64,000 bases of DNA from Microvirga lenta (GTDB lineage: Bacteria > Pseudomonadota > Alphaproteobacteria > Rhizobiales > Beijerinckiaceae), in assembly GCF_020532555.1 (NCBI RefSeq), contig NZ_JAJBBR010000004.1, forward strand, positions 372,001-436,000, written 5' to 3'. The notes beneath the pieces are model-generated. The model saw only the letters and a list, made by a program, of their open reading frames with translations, had not been told where the DNA came from and made no database searches. Below are positions 1-10,262 of this stretch, one piece after another; the stretch's first letter is position 1, and each line of letters begins with the position of its first letter. The position numbers were made by a program, and so were the translations under genes.

Positions 1-1
1 C

Positions 2-253
2 GATGCCCGGCGCGGATTCCAGAAGGAGTTCGAGGCGATCATCGCCGCGGTCATCGGCGGCTGCCTGCTCACCGGCGGCTACGGCTCGGCCATCGGCGCC
101 TTCTTCGGCGCCATCATCTTCGGCATGGTGTCCATCGGCCTCACCTATACCCGCTTCGACTCGGACTGGTTCCAGGTATTCCTGGGCGCCATGCTGCTCC
201 TCGCCGTGCTGTTCAACAACTTCATCCGCCGGAAAGTGACGGGAGAGCGCTGA
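2..253 (+). CDS. Sugar ABC transporter permease, C-terminal part (5' end outside window)
   Basis: The last 83 codons of a very hydrophobic protein end in TGA at 251-253. Gly/Ala-rich helices (an [20 protein letters not shown] stretch) and a short basic tail resemble the C-terminus of RbsC/FrcC-type permeases (BPD_transp_2 family), which form the membrane channel of ribose, fructose or inositol importers. The stop is one base before the ATG of the sugar ABC ATPase, so the two are co-transcribed and probably translationally coupled. The substrate cannot be read from this fragment. The family call is fairly safe; the specific sugar is unknown. Confidence 0.8.
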   Translation, partial: DARRGFQKEFEAIIAAVIGGCLLTGGYGSAIGAFFGAIIFGMVSIGLTYTRFDSDWFQVFLGAMLLLAVLFNNFIRRKVTGER

Positions 254-254
254 C

Positions 255-1040
255 ATGACGACGAATGCTCCTCTCATCGACATCCGCAACGTCGTGAAGC
301 ATTTCGGCTCCGTGATCGCCCTTTCGGGCGTATCGCTCACGGTCAATCGCGGCGAGGTGATGTGCCTCCTGGGCGACAACGGGGCCGGCAAGTCCACCCT
401 CATCAAGACCCTGGCCGGCGTTCACCAGCCGACCAGCGGCGAGTTCCTCGTCGATGGACGGCACGTGACCTTCACGAGCCCCCGCGACGCGCTCGATGCG
501 GGCATCGCGACCGTCTACCAGGATCTCGCGATGATCCCGCTGATGTCGGTCACGCGCAACTTCTTCATGGGGCGCGAGCCCGTGAAGGGCATGTGGCCGT
601 TCCGGTACGTGGATTTCGACCATTGCAACGAGGTCACGCAGGAGGAGATGCACAAGATCGGCATCGACGTGCGCGACCCCAACCAGGCGGTCGGCACGCT
701 CTCGGGCGGCGAGCGCCAATGCGTCGCCATCGCCCGCGCGGTTTATTTCGGCGCCAAGGTGCTGATCCTGGACGAGCCGACCTCCGCGCTTGGCGTGGCG
801 CAGACCTCCATGGTGCTCAAATACATCCATCAGGTCCGGCAGAAGGGCCTCGGCGTCATCTTCATCACGCACAATGTGCGCCATGCCTATGCGGTCGGAG
901 ACCGGTTCACCGTGCTCAACCGCGGCAAGACGCTGGGCACCTATGCCAAATCCGAAATCCAGATCGACGAGCTGCAGAACCTCATGGCGGGCGGCAAGGA
1001 GCTGCAGGTGCTGTCGAGCGATCTCGGCGGGATGGTGTGA
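255..1040 (+). CDS. Sugar ABC transporter ATP-binding protein (FrcA/RbsA-like, single domain)
   Basis: A 261-aa cytoplasmic ATPase that would energise the permease encoded just upstream. Walker A (GDNGAGKST) lies near residues 40-48, the signature LSGGERQ in mid-protein, and Walker B with D-loop ([10 protein letters not shown]) after it, followed by a switch His (FITHN). RbsA, MglA and AraG carry two ATPase domains in about 500 aa. This one has a single domain, as in FrcA of rhizobial fructose transporters, and would act as a homodimer. The start ATG follows the permease stop by one base. Substrate is uncertain (fructose, ribose or inositol type). Confidence 0.9.
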   Translation: MTTNAPLIDIRNVVKHFGSVIALSGVSLTVNRGEVMCLLGDNGAGKSTLIKTLAGVHQPTSGEFLVDGRHVTFTSPRDALDAGIATVYQDLAMIPLMSVTRNFFMGREPVKGMWPFRYVDFDHCNEVTQEEMHKIGIDVRDPNQAVGTLSGGERQCVAIARAVYFGAKVLILDEPTSALGVAQTSMVLKYIHQVRQKGLGVIFITHNVRHAYAVGDRFTVLNRGKTLGTYAKSEIQIDELQNLMAGGKELQVLSSDLGGMV

Positions 1041-1067
1041 GGTGATCAAGCTTGAGCGATCATCAAC

Positions 1068-1439
1068 ATGAGGCGAGTGTTGTGTACTGCTGAGATCGGC
1101 TCGCTCCTGTGGTGGGTATTCGCTTTAGCAGTGACGAATCTGTTCACCCTCAATTTGCCCTATCTGGCAAGGAGCGCGGACTACCAGGGTTGTGCTCTAA
1201 TCATCGATATGATTGCGTATGTCGAATGCAGGCTGTCTTGGGGTGGGCAGCTTTTGGGCAGTCTTCTGACATGGGCCGCACTTTGGACGGAAGCTGCAGG
1301 GGTTCTCATGGACCTGTCATCGATCCCAATCCTGATCCCTCTGGCACTGATCTGGATCGCATCGGTCCTGCTCGCATCAGCTTCCTTGTTTCGCATATTT
1401 TTTGGCATGGCCAGAACCTATCTGGGCAAAAATCCATGA
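1068..1439 (+). CDS. Hypothetical small membrane protein in a low-GC patch
   Basis: A 123-aa ORF with no family I recognise. It has three hydrophobic segments, around residues 12-33, 57-80 and 84-112, consistent with an inner-membrane protein. It sits between the sugar ABC ATPase and the Gfo/Idh dehydrogenase, which would otherwise be adjacent. The base composition is visibly poorer in G+C than the flanking genes, and codons such as TTA and TGT that are rare around it occur here, which suggests acquired or non-optimised sequence. The Shine-Dalgarno is weak, so start and reality are uncertain. It could be non-coding, but the segment pattern favours a gene. Confidence 0.45.
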   Translation: MRRVLCTAEIGSLLWWVFALAVTNLFTLNLPYLARSADYQGCALIIDMIAYVECRLSWGGQLLGSLLTWAALWTEAAGVLMDLSSIPILIPLALIWIASVLLASASLFRIFFGMARTYLGKNP

Positions 1440-1508
1440 TGACGCTCTAGCGGATCAGCCGCCTCCAAGGCGGTGCCCCATCAGCCTTAGACCTGTAAGG
1501 AGAAGAGT

Positions 1509-2644
1509 ATGCAATCTCTCGGCATCGGCCTCATCGGCACGGGCTATATGGGCAAGTGCCATGCGCTCGCCTGGAACGCGGTGGCCTCCGTGTTCGGAGA
1601 TGTGCCTCGCCCGCGCCTCGCGGTGCTGGCGGAAACGTCTCAGGATCTGGCCGAGAGAAAGGCGCGCGAGCTCGGATTCGACCGTGCGACCGGCGACTGG
1701 CGCACCCTCGTGTCCGATCCGGCCGTCGATGTGGTGTCCATCACCACACCGAACGCCTTCCACCCGGACATGGCCATCGCGGCGCTGGAAGCCGGCAAGC
1801 ATATCTGGTGCGAGAAGCCCATGGCGACGAAGCTCGCGGATGCGGAGCGGATGCTCGCCGCCGCCCGCGCCTCCGGCAAGGTCGCGGCGCTCGGCTACAA
1901 CTATATCCAGAACCCGATCATCCGCCTGATCCGGCGCCTGCTGGACGAGGGGCGGATCGGCGAGGTCAACCATGTGCGCCTCGAGATGGACGAGGACTTC
2001 ATGGCGGATCCGGAGGAGTTCTTCTCCTGGAAGAGCGAGGCCACCTCCGGCCATGGGGCGCTCGACGATTTCGGCGTCCATGCGCTGAGCCTGATCTGGA
2101 CGCTGTTCGGCGGCGTCCGCCGCGTCTGCGGCCACATGGCGAAGCCCTATGCGGACCGGCCCGTGCAGGGCGGCGGCCGGCGCGCGGTCGAGACCTGCGA
2201 CATCGCAACCACCTTGATCGAGCTGGAGAACGGCGCGTCGGGCCTCATCGCGCTCAACCGCTCGGCCTGGGGCCGGAAAGGCCGCATTTTCGTGCAGCTC
2301 TTCGGATCGAAAGGCACCGTCGTCTACGACCAGGAGCGCATGAACGAGGTGCAGCTCTACACCACGGACGGCGAGAAGCAGACCCAGGGGTTCCGCACCA
2401 TCCTCACCGCGCCGCACCACCCGCCCTACGACAAGTTCATCCCGGCTCCGGGTCATGGCCTCGGCTTCAACGAGCTGAAGATCATCGAATGCCGCCAGCT
2501 CATCGGCCGCATCAGGGGCGAGGCTGCGACGCTGATCGAATTCGAGGACGGCATCCGGATCGAGCGGACCGTGGACGCCGTCGCCCGCAGCGCCCATTCG
2601 GGGCAGTGGGTCGAGGTCTCGTCGAGCGAGGCGAAGCAGGCCGC

Positions 2645-2648
<4 letters not shown>
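1509..2648 (+). CDS. Gfo/Idh/MocA family NAD(P)-dependent oxidoreductase
   Basis: A 379-aa cytosolic dehydrogenase of the glucose-fructose oxidoreductase / inositol dehydrogenase family. The N-terminal Rossmann fold has GTGYMG at residues 10-15, and the family's active-site motif appears as CEKPMA near residue 105. The start is fixed by a strong Shine-Dalgarno (AGGAGAAG, about 5 bases upstream). It lies on the same strand as the sugar ABC genes and probably oxidises the imported sugar or cyclitol. The exact substrate is not readable. Its TAG stop overlaps the TAA stop of convergent recQ by three bases. Confidence 0.85.
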
Positions 2649-4443
<1,795 letters not shown>

Positions 4444-4447
<4 letters not shown>

Positions 4448-5712
4448 GGCTGCCGTGTGGCCGAGGAGGGACTCCGCGTCAATGCGGCATCGGGAATCTC
4501 GAGGTGCGCGAGCGCCCCCCGCGCGGCCGCGATGCCCGTGGCGAAGGTCGCCTGCAGGAGGTAGCCGCCGGTGGGGGCCTCCCAGTCCAGCATCTCGCCG
4601 GCCACGAACACGCCGGGTTTCTTGCGCAGCATCAGGTGCTCGTCCACCTCCCCGAAGGGGATGCCGCCCGCGCTGGAGATCGCTCTTTCCAGGGACTTCG
4701 TCCCGGTCAAGGCCAAGGGCACGGCCTTGATGAGGCGGGCCAGGTCCTCCGCCCTTTCCGGAAGGGCAGGGCGCGCCTCCCGAAGCAGCGCGACCCCGAC
4801 GGGAGAAAGACCGGCGGCCTTGCGCAGGAAGGTGGAGGCGGACTGGCCCCTGCGCGGAGCCTCGAGCCGCGCGGCCAGAGCCTCGGCAGGGAGATCGGGT
4901 CGCAGATCGACCGTCAGGGTGGCGTGACCTTGCTTCTCGATGGCGTCTCGCAGCCTTGCCGACAGGGCATAAACCGCCCCGCCTTCGATCCCCTCGGCGG
5001 TCACGACCGCCTCTCCGCGGACGGTGACGTCCCCGAACGTCAGGGCGATTCGCTTCAGGGGCTCTCCCTCGAAGCGGGAGCGCATCACCTCGGACCAGGC
5101 AAGGGTGAAGCCCATATTGGCCGGGCGCAGGGGCATCACGGCGATACCGGCCGCCTCCAGGGGAGAGGTCCAGGCGCCGTCCGAGCCCAGCCGCGGCCAG
5201 CTTGCGCCGCCAAGGGCCAGAACCGTCGCGTCCGGGGTCACCCGAAGGGTCTCGCCGGCCGGATCGGTGAAGACAAGGCGGCCCACCTCGTCCCATCCCT
5301 GCCAGCGGTGGCGCAGGGCCAGACGCACGCCGAGCGCGTCGAGGCGCGAGAGCCAGGCGCGCAGAAGGGGGGAGGCCTTGAAAGCCTTGGGAAACACCCG
5401 TCCGCTCGAGCCCACGAAGGTTTCCTGCCCCAGGCCCTTGCACCAGGCCCGCAGATCCTCCGGACCGAATGCCTCGAGCAGCGGCCGCAGATGGGGCTGC
5501 GCTTCGGCATAGCGCGCCGCGAACCGCTCGAAATCCTCGCTGTGGGTCAGATTGAGGCCGCCCCGGCCGGCCATGAGGAATTTGCGGCCCACCGAAGGCA
5601 TCTGGTCGTAGACCGTCGCCGAGACGCCCGACTGCCCCAGGACCTCCGCTGCGATCAGGCCGGCAGGGCCGCCGCCGATCACGGCGACTTGGGGAGGGGA
5701 CGGCAGGGACAT
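4444..5712 (-). CDS. HI0933-like NAD(P)/FAD-dependent flavoprotein (BaiN/TIGR03862 type)
   Basis: A 422-aa protein of the HI0933 flavoprotein family, whose physiological reaction is largely unknown. The FAD-binding GGGPAG is at residues 13-18, followed by the family signature GRKFLMAGRGGLNLTHSE and a C-terminal GGI-EV-MLRKKPGVFVAGE-D-GGY block that closes the FAD site. The start is placed at the ATG at 5712, where homology begins; an in-frame ATG lies 90 bases upstream but adds unrelated residues. It is the first gene of a two-gene unit with recQ, and the four-base GTGA overlap indicates coupling. Family is certain; function is not. Confidence 0.88.
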
Positions 5713-5876
5713 GCGATCAGCTGACGCGGCAGGAGCTCGAAGGAGGGTTCTGGACCCTCGGCCGGCAGCATGGCATGCAGCGGCGTCGGATCGGGCGGCC
5801 ATATTTCTTGCACATGACCGCCATAGGCATTTTTTTCAAGGGGAGCGGCGGCGAACGCCGCCTCGAGGGGATTTCG

Positions 5877-6341
5877 ATGAGGACAGTTTCCTTTTGCATC
5901 CTGGCCGCTCTGGCGCTCGCCGGATGTGCGAGCGATGCCGGTCTCACGCAAAATCACGCGGTCCTTGCAAGCTCGACGACCGATGCGGCAGAGGCGGCCT
6001 CCCTCATCTCCGCCTATCGGGTTTCCCGCGGCCTGAGCCCGGTTACCGTGGATCCGCGCATGAACGAGGCGGCGGAATACCAGGCGCGGGTCGTGGCCGC
6101 TGCGGGCAAGCTGAGCCATGGCAGCTTCGGCAGCCGGATGGAGAAGTTCGGCATCATGGGCTATGCGGCGGAAAACCTCTCGGCCGGCTCCGCCTCCGTC
6201 GACCGGGCGGTGAGCCGCTGGAAGGCCTCGCCCTCCCACAACACCAATCTTCTGATGCCTCAGGCCCGCCGGATCGGCCTGGCCCGCGCCGACGCCAAGG
6301 GCGGCTACGGCCGCTATTGGGCTCTCGTTCTTGGGCAGTAG
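5877..6341 (+). CDS. CAP-domain (SCP-like) lipoprotein
   Basis: A 154-aa exported lipoprotein. The N-terminus is a lipoprotein signal peptide with lipobox LAGC, so Cys about residue 18 would be lipidated and the protein membrane-anchored in the periplasm. The rest is a bacterial CAP domain: an opening I-x-x-Y-R helix, an SHGSFG His motif, an AENL Glu motif and a W-x-x-S-x-x-HN His motif, the usual cavity residues. Bacterial CAP proteins are of uncertain role. The start ATG at 5877 is chosen because it gives the signal peptide and has GAGGGG seven bases upstream; an in-frame start at 5775 would bury the signal. Confidence 0.85.
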   Translation: MRTVSFCILAALALAGCASDAGLTQNHAVLASSTTDAAEAASLISAYRVSRGLSPVTVDPRMNEAAEYQARVVAAAGKLSHGSFGSRMEKFGIMGYAAENLSAGSASVDRAVSRWKASPSHNTNLLMPQARRIGLARADAKGGYGRYWALVLGQ

Positions 6342-6404
6342 GAACGGACGGCACAAAGGGTTAGGCTGCGCGTTAGAGGGAAGGTTCCTCTCTTCGCGCA
6401 CCCC

Positions 6405-8183
6405 ATGACCCATCAACAAATGCTCGCTTTCGCCGTCGTCGCCGGGATGATGGCGCTCTTCGTGTGGGGCCGCTTCCGCTACGACGTCGTCGCGGCTTTG
6501 TCGCTGCTCGTTGCCGTGCTGGTCGGCATCGTGCCGGCGGACCGGGCCTTTTCCGGCTTCAGCGACGACATCGTCTTCATCGTGGCGAGCGCTCTTCTCG
6601 TGAGTGCCGCCGTCGCCAAGTCGGGGGTTCTCGAAGCGGCTCTCAACCGGATCGGCCCCTATCTGCGCACCACCCAAATCCAGATCATCGTGCTCGTGGG
6701 CGTGGTGACGGTGCTGTCGGCCTTCGTGAAGAACATCGGCGCCCTGGCGATGATGATCCCGGTCGCCTTCCAGATCGCCCGGCGCAGCAATACCGCCCCA
6801 TCCTGCTTCCTGATGCCGATGGCCTTCGGGTCTCTGCTCGGGGGCATCGTGACCCTTGTCGGCACCTCTCCGAACATCATCGTGTCGCGGGTCAGGGGCG
6901 ATTTGCTGGGCCAGCCCTTCGAGATGTTCGACTTCGCCCCGGTCGGCCTCGGCATCGCGGCCGCCGGGGTCGCCTTCCTGGCCTTCGGATACCGGCTCCT
7001 GCCGAAGGGGCGCAAGGGCACGGCCTCCCTGGACGAGGCGCTCAACATCAAGAACTACATCACCGAGGCGCGCGTGGCGTCCGATTCCGACATCATCGGG
7101 CAGACGGTCGCGGATCTCCGTAAGATGGCCAACGACGAAGTGAAGGTGGCGGCGATCATCCGCAACGAGACCCGCAGCTCCAGCCCGCTGCCCGACGCGA
7201 CCTTTCGCGAGAACGATCTGCTCATGCTCGAAGGCGAGCCGGACGCGCTGGAAAGCACCGTCGCGCGGGCCGGTCTGAAGCTGACCCACGAGCACCGTCA
7301 GCCCGAGACGGAGGAGGCGACCGATGAGATCGGCGTCATCGAGGCCGTGGTCGGGCCGAATTCCGTGCTGACGGGCATTTCCGCGGAGCGCATCGCCCTC
7401 TACGAACGCTTCCGCGTCAACCTGATCGCCGTCAGCCGCAGCGGCCAGCGCTTCACGGAGCGGCTGCGCACCATCAGCCTGCGCCCGGGCGACGTGATCG
7501 TGCTTCAGGGCAATCTGAAGAGGCTGCCGGATACCCTGAAGGAGCTCGGCTGCCTGCCGCTCGCGGAACGCGACATCCGCCTCGGCAGCGCACGCAGGAG
7601 CCTCTTGCCCATCGCCATCCTCGCGGCCGCCATGGTGCTCGTGGCCTTCGACCTGCTTCCCGTCGCCATCGCGTTCTTCGGAGCAGCCGTTCTCCTCGTC
7701 CTGTTCGGGTCGCTGACCCTGCGCGAGGCTTACGAGAACATCGACTGGCCGATCATCGTCATGCTGGGAGCGCTCATTCCCGTCAGCGAGGCGATCCGCA
7801 CCACGGGCGGTACCGAACTCATCGCCGCATGGTTGTCGTCCGCCGCCAACATGCTGCCGCCGACCGGCGCACTCGTGCTCATCATGGTCGCGGCCATGGC
7901 CGTCACGCCCTTCCTCAACAATGCCGCGACCGTGCTGGTGATGGCGCCGATCGCGGCGAGTTTCGCGGCCCAACTCGGGTTCAAGCCCGATGCCTTCCTG
8001 ATGGCCGTCGCCATCGGAGCGGCCTGCGATTTCCTGACGCCCATCGGGCACCAGTGCAACACTCTCGTCATGGGACCGGGGGGCTATCGATTCGGCGATT
8101 ACTGGCGCCTGGGCCTGCCGCTCTCCATCCTCGTCGTGGTCGTCGGCATCCCGCTGATCATGGTGGTCTGGCCCCTTCGGTGA
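6405..8183 (+). CDS. SLC13-type anion permease with internal TrkA-C (RCK_C) domains
   Basis: A 592-aa inner-membrane protein of the DASS/SLC13 (SAC1-like) ion transporter superfamily. The N-terminal half-transporter (residues 1-200) is followed by two cytoplasmic TrkA-C/RCK_C repeats (roughly 210-290 and 300-385), which in this family bind ligands and regulate transport. The C-terminal half-transporter (about 395-592) ends in the NNAATVLVMAPIA and PIGHQCNTLVMGPGGY type substrate loops. Relatives move sulfate or other divalent anions with Na+. The substrate here is inference. It appears to be a single gene; its stop lies directly at a stress-type promoter for the next small gene. Confidence 0.85.
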   Translation: MTHQQMLAFAVVAGMMALFVWGRFRYDVVAALSLLVAVLVGIVPADRAFSGFSDDIVFIVASALLVSAAVAKSGVLEAALNRIGPYLRTTQIQIIVLVGVVTVLSAFVKNIGALAMMIPVAFQIARRSNTAPSCFLMPMAFGSLLGGIVTLVGTSPNIIVSRVRGDLLGQPFEMFDFAPVGLGIAAAGVAFLAFGYRLLPKGRKGTASLDEALNIKNYITEARVASDSDIIGQTVADLRKMANDEVKVAAIIRNETRSSSPLPDATFRENDLLMLEGEPDALESTVARAGLKLTHEHRQPETEEATDEIGVIEAVVGPNSVLTGISAERIALYERFRVNLIAVSRSGQRFTERLRTISLRPGDVIVLQGNLKRLPDTLKELGCLPLAERDIRLGSARRSLLPIAILAAAMVLVAFDLLPVAIAFFGAAVLLVLFGSLTLREAYENIDWPIIVMLGALIPVSEAIRTTGGTELIAAWLSSAANMLPPTGALVLIMVAAMAVTPFLNNAATVLVMAPIAASFAAQLGFKPDAFLMAVAIGAACDFLTPIGHQCNTLVMGPGGYRFGDYWRLGLPLSILVVVVGIPLIMVVWPLR

Positions 8184-8208
8184 GGAACGGAGCCATGACC
8201 CACCCGTT
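8184..8208 (+). promoter_or_regulatory. EcfG-type general stress promoter (GGAAC-N16-CGTT)
   Basis: GGAAC at 8184-8188 and CGTT at 8205-8208 are separated by 16 bases, an exact match to the alphaproteobacterial EcfG/RpoE2/SigT consensus. The -10 element lies 31 bases before the ATG of the Pro-rich small gene. It starts immediately after the stop codon of the SLC13 gene. Confidence 0.72.
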
Positions 8209-8239
8209 GACCCCTCAATCCAACAAAGGGAGTTGAGTC

Positions 8240-8437
8240 ATGACGCGAGGCCCCGGCCCCTACGATCCTCAGCCGAGCCCCCAGAGCCCGAATCAGAATC
8301 CCGTGCCTCCGGGCCATACCCCGACGGAGGTGCCCATACAGGAGCCGACGGAGATCCCGGCCACCGATCCCGGACGCCCCCCGGATACGCCGATGACGCC
8401 GCCGCAGCCGGGCGACCAGCCAGGGCCCGTGGCCTGA
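8240..8437 (+). CDS. Proline-rich small protein (65 aa), probably stress-induced
   Basis: A 65-aa protein of low complexity, about one third proline, with recurrent acidic and Thr/Gln residues and no Cys or hydrophobic core, so it is likely intrinsically disordered. No signal peptide is visible, so it is presumably cytosolic. An AAGGGAG Shine-Dalgarno lies just upstream of the ATG. A perfect EcfG-type promoter precedes it and a perfect intrinsic terminator follows, so it forms its own transcription unit. I do not recognise a named family. Similar Pro-rich small ORFs occur in related genomes, but I cannot confirm homologues here. Confidence 0.72.
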   Translation: MTRGPGPYDPQPSPQSPNQNPVPPGHTPTEVPIQEPTEIPATDPGRPPDTPMTPPQPGDQPGPVA

Positions 8438-8451
8438 TCCCTCGGCAAGAC

Positions 8452-8480
8452 AAAAGCCCGGAACGACGTTCCGGGCTTTT
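8452..8480. terminator. Bidirectional intrinsic terminator
   Basis: A perfect 12-bp inverted repeat (AAAAGCCCGGAA / TTCCGGGCTTTT) with a five-base loop; the arms provide T-runs on both strands. It separates the Pro-rich gene (+) from the convergent small membrane-protein gene (-) and can serve both. Confidence 0.9.
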
Positions 8481-8501
8481 CCATTCGGGGGCCGGCAGGC
8501 T

Positions 8502-8804
8502 CTATCGGAGAGCCGCCGTGAGCAGGAGGGTGGTCCCCGCCGCCGACGAGGCGACGGCCACGATCATGGCCCAGCAATGCAGGCGATCGCGCTCTTCCTG
8601 GTTCAGGAGCGGGCGGATCCGCGATTCCGAGCGCCCGAAGATGAAGCTGGTGTTGCGTGCCGGCCGGGGCGGCGTGGGCATGACGCAGAAACCCGCCCGC
8701 CCGGTGGATCGAAACCGCTCTTCGCGGGAAGGGCGCGTCAGGAACGAGCGGTCGTCGGAGGGGTGCAGGCCCATGGCTGTCACGGTGTCTGATGAACGTG
8801 TCAT
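8502..8804 (-). CDS. Hypothetical protein with C-terminal membrane anchor (100 aa)
   Basis: A 100-aa protein with a polar, Arg/Ser-rich N-terminal 70 residues and one hydrophobic segment near residues 78-97 (AMIVAVASSAAGTTLLLTAA) that would anchor it in the membrane by its tail. The N-terminal part would be cytosolic. It ends just before a shared terminator, which supports a real gene, although the ribosome site (AGGTTGG) is only moderate. No family is recognised. The 284 bases between its start and the EamA gene are less GC-rich and hold no further ORF; they probably contain both divergent promoters. Confidence 0.55.
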   Translation of the reverse strand: MTRSSDTVTAMGLHPSDDRSFLTRPSREERFRSTGRAGFCVMPTPPRPARNTSFIFGRSESRIRPLLNQEERDRLHCWAMIVAVASSAAGTTLLLTAALR

Positions 8805-9088
8805 GGCGCCAACCTGAACCGAAGCCGTGAACGCGAAGTAAAACTGATCCGAAGCCCGGTTTTTGCGTAAACCAATCCTTTCGCGGTTGCGAATTGTTCA
8901 TGATTTATGGCCGGTTAATAGATGTGGAAGCCGTTCGTTTCCATGGTTCTCGGGCGGCTCTTCTCATCGAGATCCCGATGTCGTCCGAGCCACGGTCACG
9001 GAGAGCTCTTCCGCGCGATCACAGGAAACGGGTCGAAGAGCGGGGCATGATATGGCATTGCCTTGGTGGAACATTGCGGACCCGCACC

Positions 9089-10048
9089 ATGATTCCATCC
9101 CCGATCCAGAAGACCATGAGCGCGTCCGACTGGGCGCTGTTGATCATCCTCTCCATCGTGTGGGGAGGCTCCTTTCTCTTCATCGGCGTGGCGGTCAAGG
9201 AACTGCCCCCGCTCACGATCGTGGCCAGCCGGGTCTGCCTGGGAGCCGCCACCCTGTACATGGTCCTGAGACTCATGGGTCTTGCCCTGCCGCGTGGGCG
9301 GGAGGTCTGGACGGCCTTCTTCGGGATGGGGATCCTCAACAACGTGATTCCCATGGTGCTGATCGTGTGGGGACAGAATCACATCGCCAGCGGCCTGGCC
9401 TCGATCCTCAACGCGACGACACCCCTCTTCACCGTGCTCGTCGCCCATGTCCTGACCAAGGACGAGCGTCTGACGCGGCAGCGCCTTGCCGGCGTTCTGG
9501 TCGGTTTCCTGGGGGTGGCCGTCATGATCGGCGCGGCCGCCTTCCAATCCTGGGGCATGAGCATTCCGGCCCAGATGGCCGTGCTGGCCGCCGCCCTGTC
9601 CTACGCCTTTGCCGGCGTGTTCGGGCGCAGGTTCAGGGCCATGGGAATCCCGCCCCTGGCAACCGCGGCCGGACAGGTCACGGCATCGAGCGCGATTCTC
9701 CTGCCCCTCGCCATGATCGTGGACCGTCCCTGGTCCCTGCCGACGCCGAGCCTCCACGTGGCGATGGCCCTGGCCGGATTGGCGCTGGTTTCCACCGCCT
9801 TCGCCTATATCCTCTTCTTCCGGCTGCTGGCCCGGGCGGGCGCCACCAATGTCGGGCTCGTCACCCTTCTCATTCCCGTCAGCGCCATCCTGTTCGGCGT
9901 TCTCCTTCTCGGCGAGACGCTGGAGGCGAGGCACATGGCCGGAATGGCGTTGATCGCCGCCGGCCTCGTCCTGATCGACGGGCGGCTGCCATCCGTGCTC
10001 GCGCACGCGCTCTGGCCGCGACGACCGGCCCCGCAGGGGCAGGGCTGA
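9089..10048 (+). CDS. EamA/DMT-family transporter (RhaT/YdcZ-like)
   Basis: A 319-aa inner-membrane protein with about ten hydrophobic segments in two EamA halves (about residues 10-140 and 155-290). The opening ALLIILSIVWGGSFLFIGVA and the A-x-x-S-I-L-N-A-T-T-P-L-F motif are typical of drug/metabolite exporters. Such proteins export amino acids or other small metabolites; the substrate is unknown. The frame is open to 8894, but the extra residues are hydrophilic and unrelated, so ATG 9089 (or 9116, at MSASDW) is the likely start. Neither has a strong Shine-Dalgarno. It appears to be a single gene. Confidence 0.85.
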   Translation: MIPSPIQKTMSASDWALLIILSIVWGGSFLFIGVAVKELPPLTIVASRVCLGAATLYMVLRLMGLALPRGREVWTAFFGMGILNNVIPMVLIVWGQNHIASGLASILNATTPLFTVLVAHVLTKDERLTRQRLAGVLVGFLGVAVMIGAAAFQSWGMSIPAQMAVLAAALSYAFAGVFGRRFRAMGIPPLATAAGQVTASSAILLPLAMIVDRPWSLPTPSLHVAMALAGLALVSTAFAYILFFRLLARAGATNVGLVTLLIPVSAILFGVLLLGETLEARHMAGMALIAAGLVLIDGRLPSVLAHALWPRRPAPQGQG

Positions 10049-10262
10049 GCGGGATTCGGGCGGCAAGTTCCTGTAGCGATGGGGCTTTCCGTGCCGAAGG
10101 GGCGGCCTGTTGATGAAGCATGGCTGCCATCCCATCTCTGTCATTAGGGATCGGTCTCGCCTTGTGATAAGGTGCCCCTAGTTTCGAAGCTTGACCTGAG
10201 GCCGGATGGCCTCCGCAACGAACCGATTCCTTTCTGCGAGAGACGGGTTCGCCTGAGTTCGA

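Noticed and set aside
4448-5443. In-frame upstream extension of recQ
   Set aside because: It overlaps the flavoprotein gene and is Arg/Pro/Gly-rich; homology to RecQ starts at GTG 4447.
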